Part shown: positions 19,845-30,200 of the stretch, piece by piece | How the letters are laid out: the number at the start of each line of letters is the position of its first letter | Numbering within the stretch: the first letter of the stretch is position 1 | Source of the DNA: Bacteroidetes bacterium 2013_40CM_41_45 | GTDB lineage: Bacteria; Bacteroidota; Bacteroidia; AKYH767-A; 2013-40CM-41-45 | DNA: 64,000 bases | Assembly: GCA_002215675.1 (NCBI GenBank) | Contig: NGFH01000004.1 | Span: forward strand, 1-64,000 | Direction: 5' to 3' | Position numbers and translations under genes: made by a program | The notes under the pieces: generated by a model | The model's database searches: none | What the model saw: only the letters and a program-made list of their open reading frames with translations | Told to the model about the DNA's origin: nothing

Positions 19845-19852
19845 TAATTTTG
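19845..19852 (+). promoter_or_regulatory. Bacteroidota -7 box (TAATTTTG) for the kinase operon
   Basis: Exact TAnnTTTG match 29 bases before the ATG of the histidine kinase. The -33 region about 19 bp upstream is a T-run (CTTTTAAA) rather than a clear TTTG. Confidence 0.5.
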
Positions 19853-19881
19853 ATTCCTAAGAGTACGCAGAGGAATACGCG

Positions 19882-22098
19882 ATGAAACTAAGTTTTGCAA
19901 AATATATTACTACAGGGAGAATTCTGGTTGTGCTCTACCTGCTTTTGTGCTTTGTAGAAGGTTATAACATATATCCCATTGTTAGCCTTACCAATCAGAG
20001 TATTCAGAGATACGATTCAATAGCTGCAACATCAACCCGCAAGCTGAATTTAATGAACGACCTGCGGAAAAATTTCAACCTTATTCAAAGCGCGGTCTTC
20101 AGGCATGTACATTCTTTTTCTGCTATATTGATGAGCGAAGAGGAAAGACAGATAGATAAAGCATTTGATGAGAACAATTCTATCCTGGATGAATATCAGC
20201 GGATAGTTGATTCAAAAGAAGAGCAAACATTGCTTAATGTGATTTTATCCTTAAGAGAAATTAATATTGAAGCGCGCGATGAGTTAATTGAATTCAGTGC
20301 GGCCGGTAAAAAAAAGGAAGCCATTGATTATTATGCAAGCACACAGGAAAGAAGCCGCCTCAGTTATAGCGATGCAGTTGAAGACCTTACCGATTATGTA
20401 GTGCGGCATACCCATGCTCAGCTGGCGGAAACGGAAAGATATATTAAGAAGGAACGGATATCCATTAACTTGCTATTGGGATTGTCCGTTATGCTTGCAA
20501 TTATAACCGGCATTGTCGTGCTATATGCCAATAAGAAATTAAATGCTGCATACTCTGAAAAGATTAAAGAATACCAACACTTTTTTATCAACAACAATGA
20601 TTTTGCGTGCATTGCCAATGTGCAGGGATATTTCGAAATCATTAACCCTAACTTTGAAAAGCGGCTGGGTTATTCTGAAAAAGAATTGCTCAAAAACCAA
20701 TTTATGCATTTCATCCATCCCGATGATATTGGCCGCACCCTTCAGGAAACTGAAAAACTGAAAACCGGCGCCTTAACGGTGCACTTTGTAAACCGCTACC
20801 GCAAAAAGAAAGGAGATTATTTGTGGCTCGACTGGAACATAACCTCTAATCCGGCTACCGGAAAACTTTATGCCATTGCGCGAGACATTACCGACAGCAA
20901 AAAAGTGGAAGATGAACTGAAAGAGAGTAATTTTTTTCTTAATGCTCTTCTCGAAAATATACCCAATATGATTTTTGTAAAAGATGCTGAAGAATTGAGG
21001 TTTGTTCGATTTAACCGTGCGGGAGAAAAATTATTAGGATATAAGCGCAGCGATTTAATAGGTAAAAACGATTATGATTTCTTCCCCAAAGAACAAGCCG
21101 ACTTTTTTGTAAACAAAGACAGGGAGGTAATTAAGAAAGGAATATTACTCGACATTAAAGAAGAAAAGATAACCACAGCAAGTGGTGAGCGCTGGCTGCA
21201 TACCAAAAAAATTCCTGTTACTGATATAAATGGCTTGCCCTTTTATCTTCTTGGAATTTCGGAAGACATAACCGACCGAAAAAAAGCCGAAGAAGCTTTA
21301 GAGCAACTAAATAAAGAGCTGGAAAAAAAAGTTGAGGAGCGGACAGAAGTATTGAGAGCAACAACAAATGAGCTGTTGGAAAATAATATTGAACTTCAAA
21401 AAATAAATTCCGAACTCGACCGGTTTGTGTACAGCACCTCGCATGATTTGCGCGCGCCGCTGCTGTCGTTAGAAGGACTATTGAATTTATCGCAGGAACA
21501 GATCGATTCAAAACATAAAGTTCAGGAGTATCATGAGGTTATGCGCAAAGTGATAAGCCAGATGGATGAAACGATAAAAGAAATCCTTGATTATTCGCGC
21601 AATGCAAGAATGGATATCAGTACCGAGCAGTTAAACATAAGGCAAATGGCATTGAATATTAAAGACAATGTCAGTCACATTACAGGGAGAAACAACATCA
21701 GGTTTTCTGCTGTGGTAGACGATACGGTTCCTTTTTTTTCTGACAAGAGCAGGGTAAACACGGTAATAAACAACCTTATTTCTAATGCATATAAATATGT
21801 GCGAGAGGACGAAGTAAACCCATATGTAAAATTTTCTTTTCTCTCTGATGCAAACGAAGGAATAATCCGTGTTGAGGATAATGGAGAGGGAATTGCAGAA
21901 GAATATAAAGAGCAGATTTTTGAAATGTTCTTCAGGGCATCGGAACGATATGAAGGTTCGGGGCTTGGTTTATATATTTGCAGGGAAATAGTAACACGGC
22001 TGCAGGGCAGCATAGAAGTGCATTCAACACCATTAAAGGGAAGCACGTTTGTTGTAAAAATCCCTAATGTGCAGAATGGGTCAAAACTCAAATTATGA
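19882..22098 (+). CDS. PAS-domain sensor histidine kinase
   Basis: 738 residues. A first membrane helix (about 12-32) and a second (about 190-212) bracket a ~155-residue helical periplasmic sensor. Two cytoplasmic PAS domains follow (first about 220-345, with FINNNDFACIANVQGYFEI and PAC-type WLDWNITSNP; second about 348-470, with LLENIPNMIFVKDAEELRF and LGISEDITDRKKAEEALE), then a coiled-coil linker. The dimerisation box has the phospho-acceptor His521 in STSHDLRAPLLSLEGLL. The ATPase domain shows the N box NNLISNAYKYV, G1 VEDNGEGIAEEY and G2 GSGLGLYICREIV. There is no receiver domain. It overlaps the response regulator by 4 bp (ATGA). It lies between two giant-gene cassettes, so control of those genes is a tempting guess without direct evidence. 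Confidence 0.95.
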   Translation: MKLSFAKYITTGRILVVLYLLLCFVEGYNIYPIVSLTNQSIQRYDSIAATSTRKLNLMNDLRKNFNLIQSAVFRHVHSFSAILMSEEERQIDKAFDENNSILDEYQRIVDSKEEQTLLNVILSLREINIEARDELIEFSAAGKKKEAIDYYASTQERSRLSYSDAVEDLTDYVVRHTHAQLAETERYIKKERISINLLLGLSVMLAIITGIVVLYANKKLNAAYSEKIKEYQHFFINNNDFACIANVQGYFEIINPNFEKRLGYSEKELLKNQFMHFIHPDDIGRTLQETEKLKTGALTVHFVNRYRKKKGDYLWLDWNITSNPATGKLYAIARDITDSKKVEDELKESNFFLNALLENIPNMIFVKDAEELRFVRFNRAGEKLLGYKRSDLIGKNDYDFFPKEQADFFVNKDREVIKKGILLDIKEEKITTASGERWLHTKKIPVTDINGLPFYLLGISEDITDRKKAEEALEQLNKELEKKVEERTEVLRATTNELLENNIELQKINSELDRFVYSTSHDLRAPLLSLEGLLNLSQEQIDSKHKVQEYHEVMRKVISQMDETIKEILDYSRNARMDISTEQLNIRQMALNIKDNVSHITGRNNIRFSAVVDDTVPFFSDKSRVNTVINNLISNAYKYVREDEVNPYVKFSFLSDANEGIIRVEDNGEGIAEEYKEQIFEMFFRASERYEGSGLGLYICREIVTRLQGSIEVHSTPLKGSTFVVKIPNVQNGSKLKL

Positions 22099-22493
22099 GA
22101 CCGAAAGTGTTTTTAATTGACGACAATAACATCGTTAATTTCATCAACAGGAAGACGATTGAAAGCTGTGGCTTTTCGGATAATATTGTTGAATACACCT
22201 CGGCAAGAAAAGCGCTGAGATATCTTGGCGAAGCGGCAAAAGGCACTCAGGAAATTCCGGACGTTATTTTTCTTGATATCAAAATGCAACTCATGAACGG
22301 GTTCGAATTCCTGGACAATTTCACCAAGCTTCCCCCAAGCGTAAAAGAAAAAGTGAAAATAATTATGCTCACTTCCTCACTTCTTGAATCGGATAAAGAA
22401 CTTGCTATGAAATATGAAAGTGTGATTGCATTTCTTAACAAGCCCATCACACGCGACAAACTGAGCAGCATAAGAAGCAAGCTTCATAACTAA
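22095..22493 (+). CDS. Single-domain (CheY-like) response regulator
   Basis: 132 residues, one receiver domain and nothing else. The acidic pair in FLIDDNN (residues 9-10), the phospho-acceptor Asp61 in FLDIKM, the Thr/Ser in IIMLTSS and the Lys in FLNKPIT are all present. There is no DNA-binding or enzymatic output domain, so it must act through protein partners or a phosphorelay. Its start overlaps the stop of the histidine kinase (ATGA), making the two a translationally coupled cognate pair. Stand-alone regulators of this type paired with PAS kinases are common in Bacteroidota. Confidence 0.94.
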   Translation: MRPKVFLIDDNNIVNFINRKTIESCGFSDNIVEYTSARKALRYLGEAAKGTQEIPDVIFLDIKMQLMNGFEFLDNFTKLPPSVKEKVKIIMLTSSLLESDKELAMKYESVIAFLNKPITRDKLSSIRSKLHN

Positions 22494-22522
22494 AATTTGG
22501 TTATTAGAAAGCTAAAGAAGTA

Positions 22523-22546
22523 AAGGAGACCTCATATCTTCTCCTT
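22523..22546 (+). terminator. Weak hairpin, possible terminator of the kinase/regulator operon
   Basis: AAGGAGA (22523-22529) pairs with TCTCCTT (22540-22546) around a 10-nt loop, 30 bp after the regulator stop. There is no proper T-tract, so termination here is uncertain. Confidence 0.35.
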
Positions 22547-22587
22547 ATTCAGTTCAGGGATAGCGATGGGTTTCATACAAGATGGAT

Positions 22588-22895
22588 AGCCGTTTACCCA
22601 TTGTTTCAGTGGTTTCGCCCATGTGAGCAAATTGTTCATAAAAAACTTTATGAACATCCAAGATTAATTTGATATAATTGCGATGAATTATTTGATGGGT
22701 ACTATTATTTGTTAGTTGCCTACTATTACCTGTTAATTTGTTTAGTTATTTATCAGTTCCAGTCAAGTATTAAGGGCTGGATTATTTTTAATATGTTTTA
22801 CATCTTTCAACATAGACATACGCATAGAGCTTAACAGATTGAAAAAAAATTATCCAATATAATTCTATTAATCCAACCTTAAATCAATTAACATG
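22588..22895 (+). repeat. Duplicated leader region, copy 1 (upstream of cassette 2)
   Basis: About 308 bp of non-coding sequence repeated at 33373-33691 upstream of cassette 3. Conserved blocks include AGCCGTTTACCCATTGTTTC, a palindrome, TAATTTGATATAATTGCGAT, CAGTTCCAGTCAA, ATCTTTC and GAGCTTAACAGATTG followed by an A-run, running into the ATG. It likely carries the promoter and leader of both cassettes, possibly with the CATCTTTC block as a weak -7 element (inference). Confidence 0.85.
22634..22655. promoter_or_regulatory. Perfect palindrome in the duplicated leader, copy 1
   Basis: GTTCATAAA (22634-22642), 4-base spacer AAAC, TTTATGAAC (22647-22655). All 18 arm bases are retained in the second copy. 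It could be an operator for a dimeric regulator or an RNA hairpin; it lies about 240 bp before the start codon. Confidence 0.55.
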
Positions 22896-24263
22896 AAAAC
22901 AAAAATCAAATCAATGAAAGTTTTATTTCTTCTCGCAACAATCATTGGCTGCTGCGTTACATTAAATTCTTCCGGACAAACTCCGTGCGACCCTGCTTCA
23001 GGATTAAGCTCAACAGGAATCACAACATCAGCAGCAACACTTAGCTGGACGGCAGTTTCCGGGGCTGTTGGTTATAATGTAATGTATCAGGAGGTGGGCA
23101 GTCCTTCAGCTATTACCGTATCTACTGCAACCGAATCAGTAACTGTTAATTCACTGAATGCTTCTTCCAATTATGAGTGGCAGGTTCAGACCGATTGCGG
23201 AAATTCCAGCCTCTCTGCTTTTGCTGCTTCGGCAACGTTCAGCACGCCTGCTTCTGTGTGCAGTGTTCCGGCTGGATTGAATACCACAGGCATCACTTTA
23301 ACGGATGTCACAATGAACTGGACGATTGTTTCGGGGGCTGCGGGTTATAATATTCAGTACAGAATAGTTGGCGCACCTTCCTGGACTTCATCGTCCTCGT
23401 GGGCTTTGTCGTCTGCAACCACTGCTTCACTGACTGTTTCTTCACTCGCTCCTGGCAATTATGAATGGCAGGTGCAAACCGATTGCGGAAGTTCGAGTGT
23501 GTCGGGGTTTAGCGCTTTGGACAATTTCAGCCCATTGGCGCAGCCGGTATGCGATATGCCGGCCGGGTTAAATGTTACCGGTGTTACTTTGACTGATGCT
23601 ATATTGAGTTGGACGGCTGTTGCGGGGGTACAGGGCTATAATGTTCGGTACCGTTTTTCCGGAAATGCAACATGGACCGAAGTGTATTCAACAACTCCAT
23701 CATTAACGGTTTCTTCCCTTACACCTGTTACGACTTATGAAGTACAGGTTCAGACAGTTTGCGCAGGTGGCGGTAAATCTTACTTCTGCAAACCAGGTTC
23801 TTTTAATACTCTTTCTGCTTCGGGGTGCAACGTTATTCCTACTGCGTTAAGCGCGGTGAGTTCCTCTGCAACTTCTTCCTTGTTAAGCTGGGTTGGCGGT
23901 GTTGATGACGGAACAGCTTATACAACTTATAGTTACGTTATTCAATACAGAGTAGCGGGAACACAAGCATGGAGCGTAACGAATTCGTCAGTGCCGTCTG
24001 TAACACTTTCAGGGCTTTCGCCATCTGCGAATTATGAATGGAGGGTTTCAACCGATTGCGGGAATTCTAACAACCGCTCGGCATTCAGCGCTATAGCTAC
24101 ATTCTCCATGCTTAGTTCAGGGCAAGGGGCAAGTCAGTATATAACGACTATTCCTAATGCGAGTAACCCATCCACACAGAGTGCAATGTTCCTTTCAACG
24201 GGCAGCTCTGCAACAGACGCTCAGATTGTTCACGACTGGTTAGTGGCTCATGGAATTTATTAA
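22893..24263 (+). CDS. Secreted fibronectin type III protein with WLxAH tail (small partner, cassette 2)
   Basis: 456 residues with signal peptide (MKVLFLLATIIGCCVTLNSSG; MKT-type start at 22893). Four fibronectin-III-like domains of ~95 residues follow (about 30-120, 125-215, 222-310, 318-405), each with LSW or MNW, GYNVxYR or GYNIQYR, and NYEWQVQTDCG-type strands. The last ~46 residues are a linker and the tail AMFLSTG..., DAQIVHDWLVAHGI, matching the end of the coiled-coil protein of cassette 1. No T9SS sorting domain is present, so export beyond the periplasm would need another route or a partner. The start of the next giant is 26 bp downstream. Function unknown; binding of glycan or protein through the Fn3 domains is inference. 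Confidence 0.85.
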   Translation: MKTKIKSMKVLFLLATIIGCCVTLNSSGQTPCDPASGLSSTGITTSAATLSWTAVSGAVGYNVMYQEVGSPSAITVSTATESVTVNSLNASSNYEWQVQTDCGNSSLSAFAASATFSTPASVCSVPAGLNTTGITLTDVTMNWTIVSGAAGYNIQYRIVGAPSWTSSSSWALSSATTASLTVSSLAPGNYEWQVQTDCGSSSVSGFSALDNFSPLAQPVCDMPAGLNVTGVTLTDAILSWTAVAGVQGYNVRYRFSGNATWTEVYSTTPSLTVSSLTPVTTYEVQVQTVCAGGGKSYFCKPGSFNTLSASGCNVIPTALSAVSSSATSSLLSWVGGVDDGTAYTTYSYVIQYRVAGTQAWSVTNSSVPSVTLSGLSPSANYEWRVSTDCGNSNNRSAFSAIATFSMLSSGQGASQYITTIPNASNPSTQSAMFLSTGSSATDAQIVHDWLVAHGIY

Positions 24264-24289
24264 TAGACAATAAACAAACCGAACTAACC

Positions 24290-27200
24290 ATGAAATCAAT
24301 TACTAAAAACTCAATAAACATGAAAACTATAAATTACTCACGTTTTGTATGTTCCGTCCTGCTGATACTGGGATTGTGGACAACAAATTCCTTTGCTCAG
24401 ACAACTCTTATTAACCCTGCGGGGGACGGTGGTTTTAGCAACGGGTCTACCTTTGCAGCTAATGGATGGACGGTTGCCAATTACGGCAGCTCGGTTAACC
24501 AATGGGTTGTAGGAACTGCTATCTCGACTGCGCCATTCTCAGGAAACAGCGCTTATATTTCCTTAGACGCAGGCGTCAGCAATACTTACAATATTACCTC
24601 AAGTACTTCAGTTTACTTTTACAGAGACGTAAACGTACCTGCGGGTGAACTGACTATGATGCTGACCTTTAACTGGAATGGATTTGGAGAAAGTTCCTGG
24701 GATATGATTGAGGTTTGGTCTGCTCCAACTTCGGTTATTCCGACAGGTGAGGCACATCCCGGAAGTGGTTTATGTACTCCTATTCCAGCCAGCTTAACAG
24801 GATCTACGTGCCTGGGTACTTTCCAATTAGTGAGCACTATTCAAACAGCCACTATAACATTTACTGTTCCGGCAAGTGGTCCAAGAAGAATTATTTTCAA
24901 TTGGAAGAGCGATACATCCGTTGGCACTCAGCCGGCAGGTTCGGTTGATAATATTTCACTCGTTACTATTCCCCCTTGCTCGACTCCCACAGCGCAGCCA
25001 ACCGGTCTTGCATTGACATCTTCCCCCTCTCAAATCAACGGCACTTTCACGGCAGCTTCCCCAGCTTCTGACGGATATCTTGTAGTGAGATACCCAACCG
25101 GTTCGGCTGTAACCAACCCGTTCAACGGAACAACGTATACTGTTGGCGGTGCGTTAGGACTTGGAACAGTCGTCCAAGCCGGAGCCGGTACATCTTTCAG
25201 CACCGCCGGATTGCTGAACAACACTTCCTATGATTTTTATGTTTACTCCATGAACAATGTATGTACGGGAGGTCCGTTATACATAACTGCCAGTCCGCTC
25301 ACAGGCACAGCTTCCACACCTGTCTGCTTAACTCCGACAGCGCAGGGGGCAGGTCTTGCACTGACACCTATTTCCATTTCACAAATCAATGGAACTTTCA
25401 CGGCTGCTTCTCCTGCTGCTGACGGATATCTTGTTGTAGGTTATATCAGCGGCAGCACAGAAGTCCCTCCGGTTGACGGAACAGTATATGCCGCAGGCGG
25501 TGCATTAGGATTTGGCAAGGTGGTTCAATCCAGCAATGCCACTTCTTTCAGCGCTACCGGATTGATAGCCGGCACTTCGTATGATGTTTATGTTTACGCT
25601 TATAATATATGTTCCTCAGTCAGGAAATACTTAATAGCCGGACGTCTTACAGGAACCGCTTCCACTCTTGCTGCTACCGCATACACGGCTACCGCACAAG
25701 GCGGTCTATGGTCGAATGCTCAAACATGGGCTGGTGGTGTCGTACCCGTTACAGGAAATGATGTATCCATTCCCGCCGGTTCAATTGTTACCGTTGACGT
25801 GGCAGTTACCATGCATAATTTAGACATCAGCGGTTTGCTTCAATGGAATACCGTTGCCAATGCAATGACGTTGCAAGGCAACCTGACCGTTAACAGCGGC
25901 GGTGTGTTTTTACCTTATACTTCCGCTCTTACGCCATTAGGGGTAACGGTAAACATATTCGGCAACTTCACAAACAACGGTTATGCAAACTGCGCTTTAG
26001 GCACAGGAACACAAACCTTAATTGCCTTTAACGGCATCGGTTCTATATTAGGTGGCACGGGTACTTTTCAACCCGGCATTGACGGAAGAGGTATTATCCG
26101 CCAGTTGTTTTTCCAATCCCTGGGAAGTTCAACTATAAATACCTCACAGAACTTAACTACTTTTAACCTGGCTCATGGAGCCGGCTCTTTAAATACGAAC
26201 GGCAAATTAAAAATAGATAATACGTCACAACTTTATGGCATGGCATTAAACACGCAGGTTGCCAGTGTGGCTGTAACCACTATGGGTACTTACAGCGTGG
26301 CTCCCGTAGTGTTTGGAGTTGCAGTTACTCAATATGCTAATGCCCTGGCGGCAACCCTGAATTCAAGATATGTATCCGGTACGCACGTATACTTATGTAC
26401 TGTGGCAGGAACATTTAATGCCACTGCCCCTACATGGACTACAACAATACCGGATGCTACCAGCGGACCCACTTTACTATATATCGGTGAAACGGGCACA
26501 CTTGGAAACCCTTATCAAATTACACTCACAGCACTTGGCACTCAATACTTTTTCAATGGTAGTTTGTATACATGTACCACCGCAGGTACTCCAACAGATG
26601 CAGGCGCTGCTTCCTTGGGAACAACGCCTAATGTCCTATATACTTCGGGCACTGCAGTATTCCGTTATGCAGGTACTCCTGCTATGGTTTCAGTTAATTT
26701 TAACGGAGCGGCAACTTTAAACGTGAGAAGCTTAAACCTCATCAATGGCGGAAGCGGTTATTCTTCTTCCACCGCGCCTACGCTTGTATTCAGCGTTGGT
26801 GTTGCCGGTGGTACGGTCACAACAACAGCCTTTGCCACTCCTGTTATCTTGTATAGTATTTTTGGCTCAGCAAGCTGCCAGGTTCAAAGGTCAGGTGTTG
26901 CTACTTTTTCAGGCGGCTTAATCATCAACAGCGACCAGGGAGCATCTGCTTCCGGCAATATTCAGTCATCATCGGGTGTGGGTAATATTTCAACGCTCAG
27001 CGGTGGTGTGAATTATACTGTTGCCCCGCAGATTGCTTTTGCCGGTCCATTAGCTCTTAACCTTATTACTAACCCTGGCTCGGGTTATAGCGCGGCTCCA
27101 ACCATCACCGTTTCCGGTGGAACTATTATTGCCGGTGTCGCTTACGCTTCAGCGAACTTTACAATTACCGTTAACCAGGGAACCGTACAATCAGTTTACC

Positions 27201-30200
27201 TGACTTCCACATCGGCTATCTATTCTGTTCCCCCCACCCTTACGATGTCAGCGCCCGGAGGAGCAGGCACAACAGCAACCCTGGAATTCCCTGCCACCTG
27301 CTGGCCTGCAGCAACTGCTAATATTGGAACCAATGGACAGATTCTTAGCTTTACAATGACTAACAACGGGTTCGGTTATACGAATGTTCCGTTAGTGGCA
27401 TTCGGTCCTACAAGCGGTACACCGCAAGGCGGCACATTTACAACAGCAGCTACAGCTCCAACAGCACGGGTTGCTTTGTATAATGTGGTATTAAACTTCT
27501 TTGCTCCTGCAACATCGGCTGTGGCTGCTCCCGATGATGCTATGATACCTTCAAACAGAAAAATAAATAACCTTGCCTTAAATGGTAATGGCAATGGTTT
27601 TAATTTATCCAGTAATCTTACGATTTTTGCTAACAGCGGCTTTTTTACTCCCTTGATTTTTGTAGCCAGTTTATCCAGTCCTGGTAATATATTAAATTTA
27701 AATGGCAATAACCTGCTGTTTACCTGGAATGGTTATGCAGGTGCATTCAGCACCTTTAACAGTGGCGGTGCCAATGTGTATATAAAAAATGGCTCCATGA
27801 CCTTGACAGGCAGGGGCGGTGCGGGCACCTTTAATTATCCGTTTGCAGGCACTACAACTTCAGGTGTTTTTACCTGGTTTGTCGGCACTACTCCAACAGC
27901 TATAACAACCGGTTGTAATGCAACAAAATATACAGTAACTGAATTGGGCGCCCCAAGCAACGGAACACTCGGAAACGGGAGCGCCATTGGCAACAGGGCT
28001 TACAGAGCGCAGTTTAATTCAGGCGCTGTGTCGGGTACCAATCCAACGATTACGATGCACTTTAATTCGCTGGACGGATTATCTACAACTCAAGACCTGT
28101 TGTTTCTTGGCGATGCCCCTGCTTTGTCAGGCCCATGGACGGTGAGAAGCACTGCCTTTGGCCCTTCGGGCGCATTACCTGCAGTCGGCTCTAAGATAAC
28201 GGCAACCGTGGCTCCCGGTCCCATAACCATTAACCCAGATAATTATTATGCATGGTTAATGGCGCTGCCTTGCACAGGTCCACCGGATGTGGCAGTTGTT
28301 ACCGGTCCTTCAACTGCTTGCAGCGCAGCAAACATGACACTTACTGCTGCGGGCATATCCACTAATTTAGGCATTACCAGACAATGGCAGTCAGCTTCGT
28401 CTTGTGGGGGTCCATGGACTAATATTGCAGCTGCTACCGGCCCAACCCTTACTACAACTCAAACGGCTACCACTTCATATAGAATGTTAGTGACATGTAC
28501 GTTTACCAGTCAAAGCACTCCCAGCAATTGTATTACAGTAACCGGTGCAAGCGGAGTTATTCTTCCTGTTATTACTTCAGTTACAGCAAATCCAACACCG
28601 GTATGTTTTAACGGATCCACCACGTTGACTGCGAATACTGCGGCAATTGCGGGCAATTATACTTTGAGTTCAATTCCGTATGCCCCAATTAGTCCGCCGG
28701 GAAGTACGATTGCCGGACCTATAGGAGATGATGTCTTAAGCGGCATCATTCCAATAGGATTCAATTTTACTTTCTACGGAAACACCTATACAAATGCATA
28801 TATTTCTACAAATGGCTATTTAACGTTCAATACTCTTTCCGGTGCTGGTTGCTGTTCAAGCCCGTTATTACCAAGTGCGGGTACTCTGCCGGATAACTTA
28901 GTGGCATTAGATTGGGTAGATTTAAATACTTCCTCTGGAGGAAATATTGATTATTTCAACTTAACGAGCCCCAACCGGTTTGTTGTTAGATATAATGCCG
29001 TCTCTGTTTATCTTGCCGGAGGCGGCACAGGTCAGGTCTCGGGTCAGATAATACTTTACCAAGACGGTACAATTGAAGTGCACAGTACTTCCGTTACAAC
29101 TAATTATGCTGCACATCCTCAAAGTCAGGGAATTGAAAACGCCGGAGGTACTTTAGCTACAACTGTTCCCGGACGAAATTCAGTTGTAGGTTGGACAGCC
29201 ACAAATGATGCCTACCGTTTCAGCCCGCCAACAGGAACATTTGCTTATACATGGTCCACAAGTGGTCCGGGCGTTTTATCCAGTACGACAACCAACCCGA
29301 CAACCGGTACATCCATTACGGGAAATACTACCTATAACGTAATAGTTACCAATGGGGCCTGCATTGCAACAGGCAGTGTAGCAGTCGCTCCGGGCGGACC
29401 TCTTGGTACTGCAGTAACAGCAACGCCTCCCTCATCAGCATCTGCTTATTGTACTCCGATATATACCAGCTATGACGGAACTGATTATATTTCCAACGTA
29501 ACCTTAAACGGAAGCCCTGCTATAAATAATACTTCCGGCGCAACTGTTTTGCCTGGGTATTCTCCTTTCCTTGGTATAAGCACAACCCTGGCAGCAGGTG
29601 GTACCTTTACTATTTCCGTAACGGATGGTTCATTCGGTTCCAATGAAAATCTGACTGCTTTTATTGATTATAATCAGGATGGTGTATTTAACGTAGCGAC
29701 AGAGCAAATATTGCCGAATTTTATTACAACAGCTGCCTTTCAAACAACTACCGCATCCTTTACAGTACCTGCAAATGCTATCAACGGAACTACAAGGTTA
29801 AGGGTAGTTGACAATTATTTCACTACTCCTGCTCCGCCTTGTCCGACAGCGGGATTTGGAGAGACGGAAGATTATACAATTAATATCACAGGTGGTATAA
29901 CACCTTCAGCTCTTGTCTGCCCAGGTCTTCCCTGGACATTGTCAGCTGTTATAACAGGCGGTGGCGCTCCTTATACTATCCTTTGGAGTGGTGATCCGGC
30001 AGCAACGGCAGGATTGATTACGAATAATACAGCTACGGTTACAGCTATACCACTTGCGCCCACAACTTATAGTGTTTTAATTACAGATAATTGCGGTATT
30101 ACCGCAACACAAAGTGTATTTGTAAATGTAAGGGTAACCACGCCTACGATAGGCACTGTCACTGCAAGTTCAGCTTCGGGTTGCGGAGTAACACCGGCTC

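Noticed and set aside
20418-20642. Antisense frames inside the histidine kinase gene
   Set aside because: No motifs, and the sense frame is a complete, well-conserved kinase.
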